The position numbers and the translations under genes were made by a program. A DNA stretch of 64,000 bases from Agapetus fuscipes (Eukaryota; Arthropoda; Insecta; Trichoptera; Glossosomatidae), in NCBI GenBank assembly GCA_951799405.1, contig OX637332.1:11289001-11353000 (forward strand), read 5' to 3'. Positions 17,760 through 28,598 of the stretch are shown here, piece after piece. Numbering within the stretch: the stretch's first letter is position 1; every line of letters begins with the position of its first letter. Under the pieces are notes generated by a model that had not been told where the DNA came from, searched no databases, and was given only the letters and a program-made list of their open reading frames with translations.

Positions 17760-18560
17760 GTCGGTGCGATGCCACAGCGGGCGTTGTTGCGGCCCCCTCC
17801 CCCTTCATCCAGAGCTGTGGCCCTCTTCCGGCCCGAAGTTGTGGCCCTCTCCGGCCAAAAGTTGTGGCCCCTTCTTTGGCTCTCTCTATATTTGGTGGCT
17901 GTGATCTATTACTTGTCCCTTAGTTATAGAGATACATGGAGGACGGGTATATGTTTGGTTAGCCGTTAGAGTATACCTATCCCTTTATTATTCTTTAATT
18001 GTGGTCCATTTTTAGCCCATGGTTGTGGCCTCTTCTGCTTGTAGTTGTGACCCATTAGTTGTGGCACTGTTTTCAATGAATATTTGTTGTCTTACTCAAC
18101 CTGTGGGTAAAGCCTTGTTTTGAACCACAATTGAAAACTTTTCTTCAGACCGTAGCTGAGGGCTTTTCTTCGACTTGTAGCTGTAGCCCACTTTATCCGT
18201 AGTTTTTCTATCATCGAAGGTTTTGTTCTTATCCTCTTTTCAACCATTGATATGGCCCATTCCTCAATCCATTTTTGACACCTAGTTTGCGTCCCGAAGT
18301 TGTAGCTTTTTCTTCTTCAAGTTGCAGTTGGGATATTTTCTTTCAGCCCGTGGTTGTGTCTCTCTCTTCGTCCCTAAGCTATCTGCCTGTCAGTTTTGTA
18401 ATTTTGGCCCTCTTTTCTTCACATTATTGTTGCCTTTTTTGTCCCATTGTTGTGATATTCTCTTCAACCCGTAGTCGTGGCCCCCTCAGCGCCGTTATTT
18501 CGGCCCCTCTCCCCATGGCCCATCGTTGCGGCCCCCCGGCCGCGAGCATTAGCAGCCGAC
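17760..18560 (+). repeat. Degenerate GC-rich minisatellite
   Basis: Diverged tandem units centred on GTTGTGGCCCTCT plus CCCGAAGTTG or CCCGTAGTTG, irregularly spaced at roughly 25-60 bp, run across 800 bp. Examples are GAAGTTGTGGCCCTCTCC near 17840, CATGGTTGTGGCCTCTTC near 18018 and CGTAGTCGTGGCCCCC near 18470. The strand is pyrimidine-rich. Frames at 17769-17969 and 18275-18634 translate the units (RPEVVA-like repeats) and are byproducts. Confidence 0.65.
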
Positions 18561-18852
18561 CGACCAGTCAAATTATTCACCCGCTAATTAGACGAGACGA
18601 ATTATTGTCGCTCGTGTACAATATGTACGAGTGACCTGCATTGTCCAGCAGAGGCGTTCAATATTTCATACTGAAAGCGTAACAATAAAATATCATAATA
18701 TTATTCCAGCGCTCCATTCTGTGCTCCTGGAAACATTAAATAACTCTTCTTTTTCTTTTTCATCTCACACAGATAACTTTTTTGTCACTGCTATGGTCGG
18801 GCTGATAAGACGTTGGTACTCGAATTAACATTATTGTTCCAAATACAGTCAT

Positions 18853-19096
18853 GTCTAAATCTAATTTAATCTAATATAAATCTGAGCTGCAAAGATATAC
18901 ATCATTTAAAATTCATATTAAACGCATTCCCACAAGCAGATATGTATAAGTTTCTAAAACATAAAAACCCAATCTCAAATAAACATACGCCCTGCAACTC
19001 TTGTCGACCTTCCCTGAAACAGGGGTGACATTGGCAAAGTGAACCATTTTTTTCAGTATGGGTAGTCAGCCTCATACCAACCTATAAGTCAAGGAA
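18853..19096 (-). repeat. Repeat family A, full copy
   Basis: From a degenerate (TCTAA)n edge to CCTATAAGTCAAGGAA, with a small central deletion after GTATAAGTTTC. Confidence 0.88.
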
Positions 19097-20036
19097 TAGA
19101 AGCAATGCTTTTAATTCATTAAGCTTAATGCTAACAGGATTTGAAATTAATTAATGTGACTAGAGAGGTGTAACAAAATGATGAACGACATTGTTGTTAT
19201 TTTGTAGGAACTTTGAATGATAATGATATGACATTGCTTGGCGCCCTTTCAAGGAATTATGTCCATCACGATAACTTTGAATCTGGTTCAAAGGATGCTA
19301 TTGAGTATTTATGAATTACATAATTATTCATTAGTTAATAATGAATAGATGATATTAAAACCTGTTTCAGGCCAAGCAAAATAGTTCGGAAAATTCCATT
19401 CCTTTTCACAAATCAATTAAAAAACAACCATGTTTTTTTCTGTAATCTTTCTATTGAAGTAAGAAATCATCCTAGCAAGTTTAATTTTGCAATGGCAACT
19501 GCGCTTTGCGGAGACTGAGTTTTACCATGAAACTCAGTCGCGTCAATTTCCTAGTAAAATGTTCCGCATTTTCTTTTCAGTGTATATTCCTACAATCCTC
19601 ATTTCACTTGAAACATATTTTGCGTCGTTTTTATAAAGATGGTTCAAATAATGCAAAGGTGAGTCGCGTTTCCTAATAAATTATATAACTCGTACTTTGA
19701 TCACCTATACATTTAAAGTGATGAGCGTCGAAGAACAGCACCAATAAGAAGGAGAGTGCATTAAATTAATTAATTTTATCAAACTATTGAATTTTAAATA
19801 TTTTGCAATCCTGCTTGCCTGAATTCGCATGTAAGCACGTGTATTACATTCCTGATGTACATATATGAACACCTACATATGTATATTTGAACCAGGTGAC
19901 CGTTTAGTCTCAGTCTGGTGCACCAGTTTGCTGTCACACACATTCTTCAGATACAGATCACAATTTGGAAGAAAACATATATCACTACAATGATACTTCT
20001 TTGATGCTCCATTTATATCTATGTCATGGGCTGGGG
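19097..20036. other. AT-rich spacer
   Basis: No gene or recognised repeat. Confidence 0.45.
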
Positions 20037-20405
20037 CCTGGTTCTCATTTCTTGTGAAGGCTGAGTAAACCTTCCTGTTATTTATTTTGCGTTTGAAATA
20101 AACACCGAAACGGAAAATCATTTCTTCCATTTTCTGACAGTGGGGATTGAACCCTTGCTCTCGGCATGAAATTCGAGTATTCTACCAACTGAGCTATCGG
20201 CCGGAATTTTTACGAGCTTGGTCATCGTAACATAGCGCCAATTCTCAAGCAATGGGCCTTTAATGACCGGTATTTGGTGAAGGCTATGAATTTTTCAACC
20301 CAACCAAGAGCATTTTTGAAAATATATATGTAACATTTTTTGTGCTCCGCTGGGATTATTTTACTTATTAGTCCAAAGCGTTACCACTAGACTACGGCCC
20401 GGTCT
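20037..20405 (-). repeat. Composite SINE (B fused to C), truncated
   Basis: Minus strand: family B (GTAGTCTAGTGGTAACGC, then AATTGGCGCTATG) joins family C (GCCGATAGCTCAGTTGGTAG) at the same position as the copy at 16876. Family C is cut off at AAATGAGAACCAG. Confidence 0.75.
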
Positions 20406-20466
20406 TATTAATTCATAAAAACACATTTGATTTGTTCTCTGTTTTCATACGTACGTATTCATATGA

Positions 20467-20732
20467 CTAATCTAATCTAATCTAATCTAATCTAAGCTGC
20501 AAAGATATATATCATTTAAGATTTATATTAAATGCATTCCCACAAGCAGACATGTATAATTTCGCGCTAACACATGCCGCATGTGGAACTACATTATAAA
20601 AACCCAATCTCAAATGAACATAATCCCTGCAACTCTTGCCGTCCTTCCCTGAAACAGGGGTGACATTGGCAAAGTGAACCATTTTTGTACAGTATGAGTG
20701 GTCAGCCGTATACCAACCTATAAGTCAAGGAA
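20467..20732 (-). repeat. Repeat family A, full copy
   Basis: Begins with a clean (TCTAA)n edge and ends CCTATAAGTCAAGGAA. It lies inverted relative to the copy at 21497-21754. Confidence 0.9.
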
Positions 20733-20886
20733 CACTGACTGCAAATCAACAATCCTATGCATTTTTATAGTTTGGATTTCCATAATTATATTGTCCATCG
20801 TAGCTAACGCTTTTGAACGTTTCGCCCATGTCTTCAATACTTCCTCAGTGTGATGTGATGTTCTTGTTATTTTCCGTCTATATCTT

Positions 20887-21147
20887 AATAATCTAAGTTG
20901 CAACTTGCAAAGATATATTGGGATTTAAGGCTCATATTGAATACACGCTCACAAGCAGGCATATGTAAGTTCTCGCTTTTACATACTGCACGTGTGCATA
21001 CAAAATAAATCAAACCTTATATGAAAATAAACTTTGCAACTCCTACTGCCTGTTCCTAAAACCGGTGTGGCATTGGCAAAAGTGAAACAAGTTTTAACAG
21101 CGGGGGGGGGAGGGGTCAGCCTTCTACCAACCTATTAGTCAAGAAAC
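20887..21147 (-). repeat. Repeat family A, diverged copy
   Basis: ATCTAAGTTGCAACTTGCAAAG, GCTCACAAGCAGGCATATG, CGGTGTGGCATTGGC and ACCAACCTATTAGTCAAG follow the consensus with many changes. It contains a G run at 21103-21111. Confidence 0.8.
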
Positions 21148-21324
21148 AGTAGGTATTGTTTTTTTTACAATAATTGAAATTCTATGGAAAAAAATGTCTT
21201 TTTATCTAAATAATTCTAAATTTGTATCATTCGATTTTATAACTATGAATAAACTTTTTTCTGTAAGGTTCATTTCACAATATTATGGGTATCGCTCGTG
21301 TTGGAAAGTTTTATATCATCATCT

Positions 21325-21754
21325 TAGGAAAAAGAGGAAATGAAAGAAGTATGTAAGGATAGAAAGAAATGGCGGTTGATCTGTGATGTTGGCGGCTAGG
21401 GTTTGTTAAAGTAAAATTGGTTTTTATGATTTAGTTTTTTATGTCCATGTATATATTATAATTTATTGATTTTAAAAATGTAATTTGTCATGTATGTTCC
21501 TTGACTTATAGGTTGTTATGTGGCTGACCACCCATACTGTAAAAAATTGGTTCACTTTGCCAATGTCACCCCTGTTTCAGGGAAGGACGGCAAGAGTTGC
21601 AAGGCTTATGTTCATTTGAGATTGGGTTTTTATATTGTAGGTCCACATGCGGCATGTGTTAGCGCGAAATTATACATGTCTGCTTGTGGGAATGCATTTA
21701 ATATAAATCTTAAATGATATATATCTTTGCAGCTTAGATTAGATTAGATTAGAT
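21325..21754 (+). mobile_element. LINE 3' end continuing into repeat family A
   Basis: A LINE C-terminal frame (EMKEVCKDRKKWRLICDVGG, stop TAG 21397-21399) is followed by about 95 bp of 3' UTR ending TAATTTGTCATGTATG, then family A from TTCCTTGAC at 21497 to a (TTAGA)n tail. Gene piece, UTR and family A are in one orientation, matching 13101-13512. Confidence 0.78.
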
Positions 21755-21939
21755 CTTAGTGCTTTTTTGTATTATCTCCAACAGAGGTATTTCTCATGAG
21801 CAATGTTTGTATGTGTACTGGACCGATGCGTCTTCTGAATGCTAAAAAAAATGATTTTGAAAATATTAAAAAGGTAGTGGAATGGTCTACCAGTATCTGT
21901 GTTTCCTTCCCAATTCCAACAAATTCCAACAAAACCAAC

Positions 21940-22075
21940 ATCAATCACCACTTCCTTGCAGCGCCTTACGACAGAACCAAGAACTCAAGCAACACCTCTG
22001 CGGCACCCTTCCAGGGTGACATAGACCCCCAAGACTTTTAAGAATTGGGGAGCCTCCCGCACAGGATTCCTTAAA
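21940..22075 (-). repeat. Possible RTE-like LINE 3' end fragment
   Basis: AAGCAACACCTCTGCGGCACC and GCACAGGATTCCTTAAAAAAT parallel 51460-51550 (GCAACCTCTGCAGCACTCC, GCATAGGATTCCTTAAAAAAT), which lies next to RTE-like coding sequence. Confidence 0.45.
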
Positions 22076-22080
22076 AAATA

Positions 22081-23360
22081 AATAAAAATAACTCTCATAT
22101 TATCGTGTTTTATGTTTTTTTTTCTGAGCTCAGATTGTGTAGAATGTGATTCTTAAGAAAATTTCATCTAAAAGTTATCTTTGAATCAAATGTTAGATAC
22201 TCCAAACAAGCATTGAGGTGACGATATGTGTGACAAAGTTGGTTTGTGACTCCTTGTTTATAAGGTATACCTGTGCTCAGTGAGCGAGCTCGTATCTCAC
22301 TCATCAATATCCATCTATTCATCTTTCAGCTCGCGGTGATAGGTTACACCTTGACAAATGTTTCCATGCTGAAATACAAGGACATTCACTTATTATTATA
22401 GCGTGTGCCGGCGGAGTGATAGTTATACCAGAGTCAACATTTGTAGTTGTTGATGTGACTCGTGTAGGTGTGAAATATACAGGTGAAATATAGCGAAAAG
22501 TAGTTTTTTCAAAAATTCTCTTATAAATTGTTTGAAAATATTTATGAGGATTCTTTATACAAAAATATTATCTTATTTGTTGTATATTTCTTACTGTAAG
22601 TTTATCTCGTTCATTGTTATTGTCTTTAATCAAATAGTCTAGAAATAATAAATATTTACGATGTTGTACAATCTAAAAATATTAAAAAAAGGTGGTGAAA
22701 ATTTAGATACAAATTTATTCTTCTTACCCCAAGATTTCATATCTAAGATGAAACAAATATAACAACTGTATAAGATTCATAATAAGTTGTCTTGTATGGA
22801 TAAAGTTGTATAATATTATATCTCGGCGATATTGTTTTAATTTAGTATCACTGAAATTATGTAGAGAGGTTTCAACTTCCGTCACTCGTCTTCACAACAA
22901 AACTTATTCAAAAAAGTTTTCATACTATTAGCATTTCGCGCGCCCGACAAACACTGAAAATAACTTGGAAATTTTGATTCTGTATAAATTGTGTCAACCA
23001 AACTCGAGCGAATCAATTTGAATTATTTAAGAAGTTATTCAGATGTTGGGTTCCTCGACAAATTGGTCACAGACAACCCGTTACAGATAGCTCAGTCATG
23101 GACAAATCCGTAACATGACAGTTTATGTAAACGACTTTTTGGTAAGATACGATATATCATAATATGGTCCAAAACTTCATCACAGAAAACTTAATGAATT
23201 ACAAAGGTTTTCGGGGAGAAAGCTTTTTATGACGGAGCTATTTATTGGCCTATATTGTATGTGAAAGAAATGTCATTGACCAAAAAGTCGTGCAGACAAA
23301 CTGTCGTGTTAACAATTTGTCAATGAACGAGTTATCTTTGTAATAATAATAATATTATGA
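22081..23360. other. AT-rich spacer
   Basis: No gene or repeat recognised. Confidence 0.45.
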
Positions 23361-23643
23361 TGATTTATTTGGTGAGCGCTGTTTTGTGTGTATCACACCT
23401 CAAGAGCCCTCTGCGAGCCTGGTCATCAATGTAGAAAGCGCCAATTCTCAAGCAAGATCCAGTTGCTGTAAGGCTGGATGGACCTTTAGTGACAAGTCTT
23501 TGGTAAAGGTATATGAATTTTTCACCTAGTAAGAGCATATTTGAAAATATTAATGGTATTTTTTTGTGCTCCGCCAAGATTCGAAGCCACAACCTTCCAT
23601 TTACGAGTCCGAAGTGTTAACCACTAGACTACGGACCGGTCAC
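23361..23643 (-). repeat. SINE family B, full copy
   Basis: Minus strand: GACCGGTCCGTAGTCTAGTGG head with degraded B box (GGCTTCGAATCTTGG), GCGGAGCAC, body with CCATCCAGCCTTACAGCAAC and GAGAATTGGCGC, 3' end AGCGCTCACCAAATAAATC. Confidence 0.85.
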
Positions 23644-24432
23644 ATCCTCTTTGAACGACTTGCCGTGACACGCCGATGTAGAGCATCTGAAATTCATTTC
23701 TCGGAAAGAAAGTTTCTCCGGTGTAAAGTGTGTTTTCCGTTTGTTTTGAAAGTTGACACGTTCCCTGGGCAATGGCTCTGTTAGGGAATAGGTAGGCCAT
23801 AATACGGCACCGATTATCACCGGGCCTGGTGCCTGGAGGCTCGGGGACCGCCCCTCGTTATTATGCCCCATGGCAATACACACAACTTTTGTGTGATCGG
23901 CGATGAATATTTTTTTCGTGTCGGAAAAGCCATTACGACCGCTCTCTGTGGAGAGGCAATAATTGCTAGAACGGCAGCTTGTTTGTCAACTTATCGACTT
24001 TCACAAAAGCCGGAATATAAAATGTGAATCGAGCGTGTTTTGTTAACATAAATGCATTTATTTAGCGGCCATAAATCCGAAATAATGTAATTTTTTTTCG
24101 TTTTGAAATCCTGCCTAGTTTCTTTTTTTTCCACGGTGTTAAACAAAAAGTGTATTTACGTATAACATTTTTTTTTTTCAGTATTTACTTAATAAAACAC
24201 TGCAATAAGAAGTTGGTTTAATTAAAATTCCCAACAACAACAATTTATAAATTCAGTTAATAGTTTATTGGAATGCCGTAGGCAAGAAAACCTTAGAAAA
24301 AATGTATTGTTGGAAAGCAGTCTATGCACAGAGATATTTAAATGATAATATTTCTGCAGGAGGGATGGCTTTTAGTTTTTAATTCAAAATCTTGTATGAA
24401 AAGGTTGTATGAAATTTTACAAACAAAAAATT
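23644..24432. other. Spacer with GC-rich patch
   Basis: 23750-23880 is GC-rich (ACCGGGCCTGGTGCCTGGAGG, GGGGACCGCCCC) and bounded by imperfect inverted blocks (GCCATAATACGG, CGTTATTATGCC). No gene recognised. Confidence 0.3.
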
Positions 24433-24735
24433 GTCCGGTTTATAGCTCAGTGGGTAAAATGATTCGCTTCCATGCCCAAGGGCTAGAGTTCGGTCCATAC
24501 AAAGGGTTTTAGAAATGATTTCCCGTTCCGGTGTTTATTTCTAACTTAAAATCAAAATCCCAAAAAGTTTTACTGAACTTTTACAAGAAATGAGAACCAG
24601 ACCCCTCTGGAGTTGGGAATTTCCCACTTCAAGTGAAATTATTGGCGTAAGGCCAGCCAAAAAAAAATACCAGTGGAAATAAATAGGTTCCATATGTTAA
24701 TTGCAAACCCTTCGGGGACAACACGTTAAGAATTT
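24433..24735 (+). repeat. SINE family C
   Basis: Head GTTTATAGCTCAGTGGGTAAA with a weak B box, then GATTTCCCGTTCCGGTGTTT, AAGAAATGAGAACCAG, TTGGCGTAAGGCC and ACACGTTAAGAA. Confidence 0.75.
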
Positions 24736-25217
24736 GATATATATGTACACCTATGTTGCAATAAGAATAGCTTTGTACTTTATTTGGGAACAAATGATTA
24801 GTTATTAAGAAAATGGGTACGACTCACGATTTTTTTACACAATAAACTTATAAATTTTCAAAAGTTTCATCTAATGTGTTTTCTTTATTTGATTGATTTC
24901 TATAAATATTATTTCTCCATACGCGCTTTCACTTCGAATAAATACTTATTATTCGGATTTTTTACATTAGCCCTTCGAATGTGACGCGTTTGGCTTAGCG
25001 AGTACATGGATTGTTGATGAGAGGAAGGAGCGAGGAATTTCAGTGAGCAGAGGAAAACAAACATCCAACTTCGTTAATCGGTCAGTTTGTGGCGGACTAG
25101 TTTATGTAAGGGAAGCAGATTAAAGAACTGTAAGCGATGTGCAGCAAAACACAAATGCAGGAAAAACAATACGAAACTTTTAACAGAATTTAAATTGGAA
25201 CTACGTCAGCTTGCCAT

Positions 25218-25218
<1 letters not shown>
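24736..25218. other. Spacer
   Basis: Nothing recognised. Its right end is the LINE insertion point. Confidence 0.45.

Positions 25219-25256
<38 letters not shown>
25219..25256 (-). repeat. Poly-A tail of the LINE (38 T on plus strand)
   Basis: An uninterrupted 38-T run, the complement of a poly-A tail. Its purity suggests a fairly recent insertion. Confidence 0.9.
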
Positions 25257-25258
<2 letters not shown>

Positions 25259-25386
25259 TTCAAACAGTTTTTATTTATTTATGAATAAAATACAATATAT
25301 GATACATAAGAGCATAGAAAAAACCAAAGAAGAAAAATAATAAATTACAAGAAAACTAAGTCAAAAACAAGATAAAACATGTGTGA

Positions 25387-25700
25387 GCAGAAAAAATAAA
25401 CTTGAAGCAGCAAAAACATAAATACATAGTGTAAGATTTAGCAAACATATAAAACACATAAAAGCAGAAAAAAGAAACAAAGAAGCAGCAAAAACATAAT
25501 TATATAGTGTAAGATATAGTATACAGGTATATTAAAATAAGTATAAACAGCAGAAAAAAGAATCAAGAAGAACAAAAACAAAAAATGTGTAGTGTAACAG
25601 ATAATAATATATAAGTATGACAAAATAAGCACAACAGCAGAAAAAAAAGAAACAAGAATCAGTAAAAATAAATAAATGTATGCATAGTGTATAAAAACCT
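25387..25700 (-). repeat. Tandem repeat in the LINE 3' UTR
   Basis: Four diverged units start with GCAGAAAAAA at 25387, 25464, 25550 and 25637 (spacings 77, 86, 87). Each contains AAAACATA-like and TAGTGTAAGAT-like blocks. The last reaches the ORF2 stop. Confidence 0.8.
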
Positions 25701-28540
25701 AAAGCTTAGCAGTGACAAAAAAATGCTTCAAAACTCCAATACTGTCAGGGGCAAAGGGGTCGAAATGCTTCAATTGCTTGTTGTAGACAGTGCATGCACG
25801 CTCTACAAAGGAATTCTGAAGGTAGCTTGTCCTGGAGATGCCAATATAAAAGAGGATCTTTTCACGGAAAATCCTATTAGGTACATTTATTTTTATCCTG
25901 TCAAGCAAATATGGCGAGTCAATTTGATTGTTTAAAATTTTGTATAGAAATAGTGCATCTCTATATGATCTACGGGTTTCAAGAGTTTGAGTGGAGTATA
26001 GGCTACATGAAGATGCGTAGTCAAGATAATGGTGATTTCTGAAATTTAAGTATCTTAAAAATTTCTTCTGCACTCTTTCTATTTGTGTTATGTAGACTTT
26101 ATAATGTGGATTCCAAATGACTGAACAGTATTCCAAGCGAGATCTAACAAAAGCGTTATAAGTCAATTTGAAAACATCTAACGAGGTAAATTCTTTGCAT
26201 AATCGTAGGACATATCCTAACATGCTCAGGGACTTTTTGACTGTACAGGATATGTGAGCTTGAAAATTAAGCTTACTATCTAGAAATACCCCTAAATCTT
26301 TAATTAAATTGGTTCTGGGAAGAGGTAAATTTTTTAATTTATATTCGTGGAAAACAACATGATTATTTCTACAGAAAGAGACAACACTACACTTGCTAAT
26401 ATTAATGGATATATTGTTATTGATGCAATACATCTGTAAACACTCAAGATCCTCCTGTAGTAAGGCGCAGTCGATGGGGGAATTGATATTTTTGAAAATT
26501 TTAGCATCATCTGCATATAATAATATTTCGGAGTGTTTAATATAAGATGTTATGTCATTTAGAAAAAGAACAAACAAGAGAGGGCCGAGATGGGAACCCT
26601 GAGGTACTCCAGATGATACTGGAAGAAAAATTGAGATGTATCCCTTAATAGCCACTGCCTGTGTTCTATTTTTTAGGTAAGAAGATACCCAGCGTAGAAG
26701 ATCGCCATGCACACCAAGGTCGCCTAATTTTCTTATAAGAAAGTTGTGGTCAATTTTGTCGAAAGCTTTAGAGAAATCGGTGTATATTGCATCAACTTGA
26801 CCCTTTACTCTAAACGCTTCATAAATGTGACTTGTAAATTCGCTCAGATTTGTTTCAGTGGATTTCTTGCTGATAAAGCCATGTTGTTGATTAATTATGT
26901 GGGGGCGAACTGCTGCATATAGTTGATCATAGACAATTTTTTCAAACACCTTGCTAAAAATTGGTAGTTTTGAAATTGGACGATAATTAGCTATATCATT
27001 TTTGTTGTCAGATTTGAAAATTGGAGTAATGAAAGCTCTTTTCCAGGAAGTCGGAAAAGTACATTCCGCCAGTGATAATTTAAATAATATAGTAATTGGG
27101 ATGGATAGTTGTTTTGCACATTTGGATATGAACAGGGGAGGGATGCCATCGGACCCCGACCCTTTATTTAGGTCAACACTAACTAGACGTTTACATACAT
27201 CAGATTTATCGACGGTAATCGAGTGTATATCACAAAGACTATTTTGTACAGCATTAGAGGTATTATTAATAGGAAAAGGTTCTTCAAAGCTTGAGTGAAA
27301 ATAATCATTAAATGCATTACATATGGACAAACCGTTGGTGAATTTATTTTTACCGAAATAAACTTCATCAGGAATATCTTGATGGTTACGTTTAGACTTT
27401 GCGTATTTCCAAAATTGACAAGGATTAATTTTTATAGAGTTTTCTGTTGTCTGCAAGAAATTCCTACGGCATTGCTTTTCGATTGTCTTCTGACGCTTCC
27501 TTAGGGTTGTAAAAGACAGGTAATCAAGAGGATTTCCACAAATTTTCCACCTTTTATGTATTCTCTTCTTTTCGGCTATCAGTTTTATGAGCGAGCTAGA
27601 GTACCACATGGGGAAATTTGGCTGATTCTTAATTAAAACAGATGGAATATAACTTTCGATGATGGAGTCAATAATGGAGTAAAAATGTAAGGTTGCAGAT
27701 TCTGTGTCACGGTATGAAAGTTCATTCACCCAATTCACTTGAGAAAGTCTTTCACAAATTATATTGTAATCAGCTTTGTTGAAAAGCTTTGAGTATCTGG
27801 GTGGAGCTCTAGTTGATTTTACAGATGTCTGGTATGCAAAAGATAAAGTTACAGGGACGTGATGAGGGTCAACATTTGTCAATGGCGAGTCGCTTTGAGC
27901 AACTTCACAAGGTATATTTAAAAATATTAAATCTAGGATTCGATTATTTGAGTTTATTAAACTGAAATAGGTTATTTAGAGATAAAAAATCATTTATTGT
28001 AGAGAGTATTTGAATGTTATCACCAAAGGGTTCTAAATGGTTTCCATATGAAGAATTAGACCAACTAATAGAAGGAAGATTATAATCTCCTAGAACAATA
28101 TAAATGTCATCTGGGTCCGATAGCATTACATCTGAGATTAGGTCGAAAAGGGTAGATATTTGGCTAAAATTTGAGGAGCCATTTGGGAGATAAGATAAAA
28201 CCACATTTATAGATCTTTTAGATGATGGAGACTTGATCCTAATCCAGAGATTCTCTCCTGCGTGAGTCCAGGTGCCACAGATGCACGAACTAAAAGTCTT
28301 TCTGACAGCAACCAGAACCCCACCACCAGAAAGTTTTCCGGTGGAGATCAAATCTCTATCATTCCTATATACATTATATCGATCATCCAGCAACTCTCCG
28401 TCAAAAATACTAGGGGTAAGCCAGGTCTCCGCTATGCATATAATGTCATACTCATTGCAAGATACATTTTCAAAGAAAGTTTGTAGCTTCGTTCGTAATC
28501 CTCGTGCATTCTGATAGTATAATGACAAATAAACAGCCAT
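25699..28540 (-). pseudogene. LINE ORF2: endonuclease-reverse transcriptase, frameshifted
   Basis: ORF2 nicks the target and copies element RNA at the nick. ATG at 28540 starts YYQNARGL (endonuclease Asn), then IAETWL (catalytic Glu) and LGDYN (Asp/Asn). This frame stops at 27944. The frame from about 27955 down to 25699 carries the last endonuclease motif (DPHHVPV) and the reverse transcriptase: GSGSDGIPP, ANYRPIS, DFSKAFDKIDH, SSGVPQGSHLGPLLF and YADD (about 26505-26516). A single-base length change near 27955-27965 separates the halves. No RNase H domain is evident. The rest has no internal stop, so the break is probably recent. Confidence 0.9.
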
Positions 28541-28598
28541 TGTATAAAAAGTTAAAATCTAGCAATACAAAAAAATAAAAATTTATAATATCCAAATC

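Noticed and set aside
17769..18634. Frames with RPEVVA-like repeats
   Set aside because: The repeats follow the minisatellite DNA units, and the frame is broken between 17969 and 18275.
20815..20870. Another hammerhead ribozyme on the minus strand (CTGAGGA, GAAACG)
   Set aside because: The sequence between the boxes does not form a convincing stem II.
25180..25218. Target-site duplication of the Jockey-like LINE
   Set aside because: TACGTCA at 25202 also occurs near 29970, but it is not adjacent to either end of the element.
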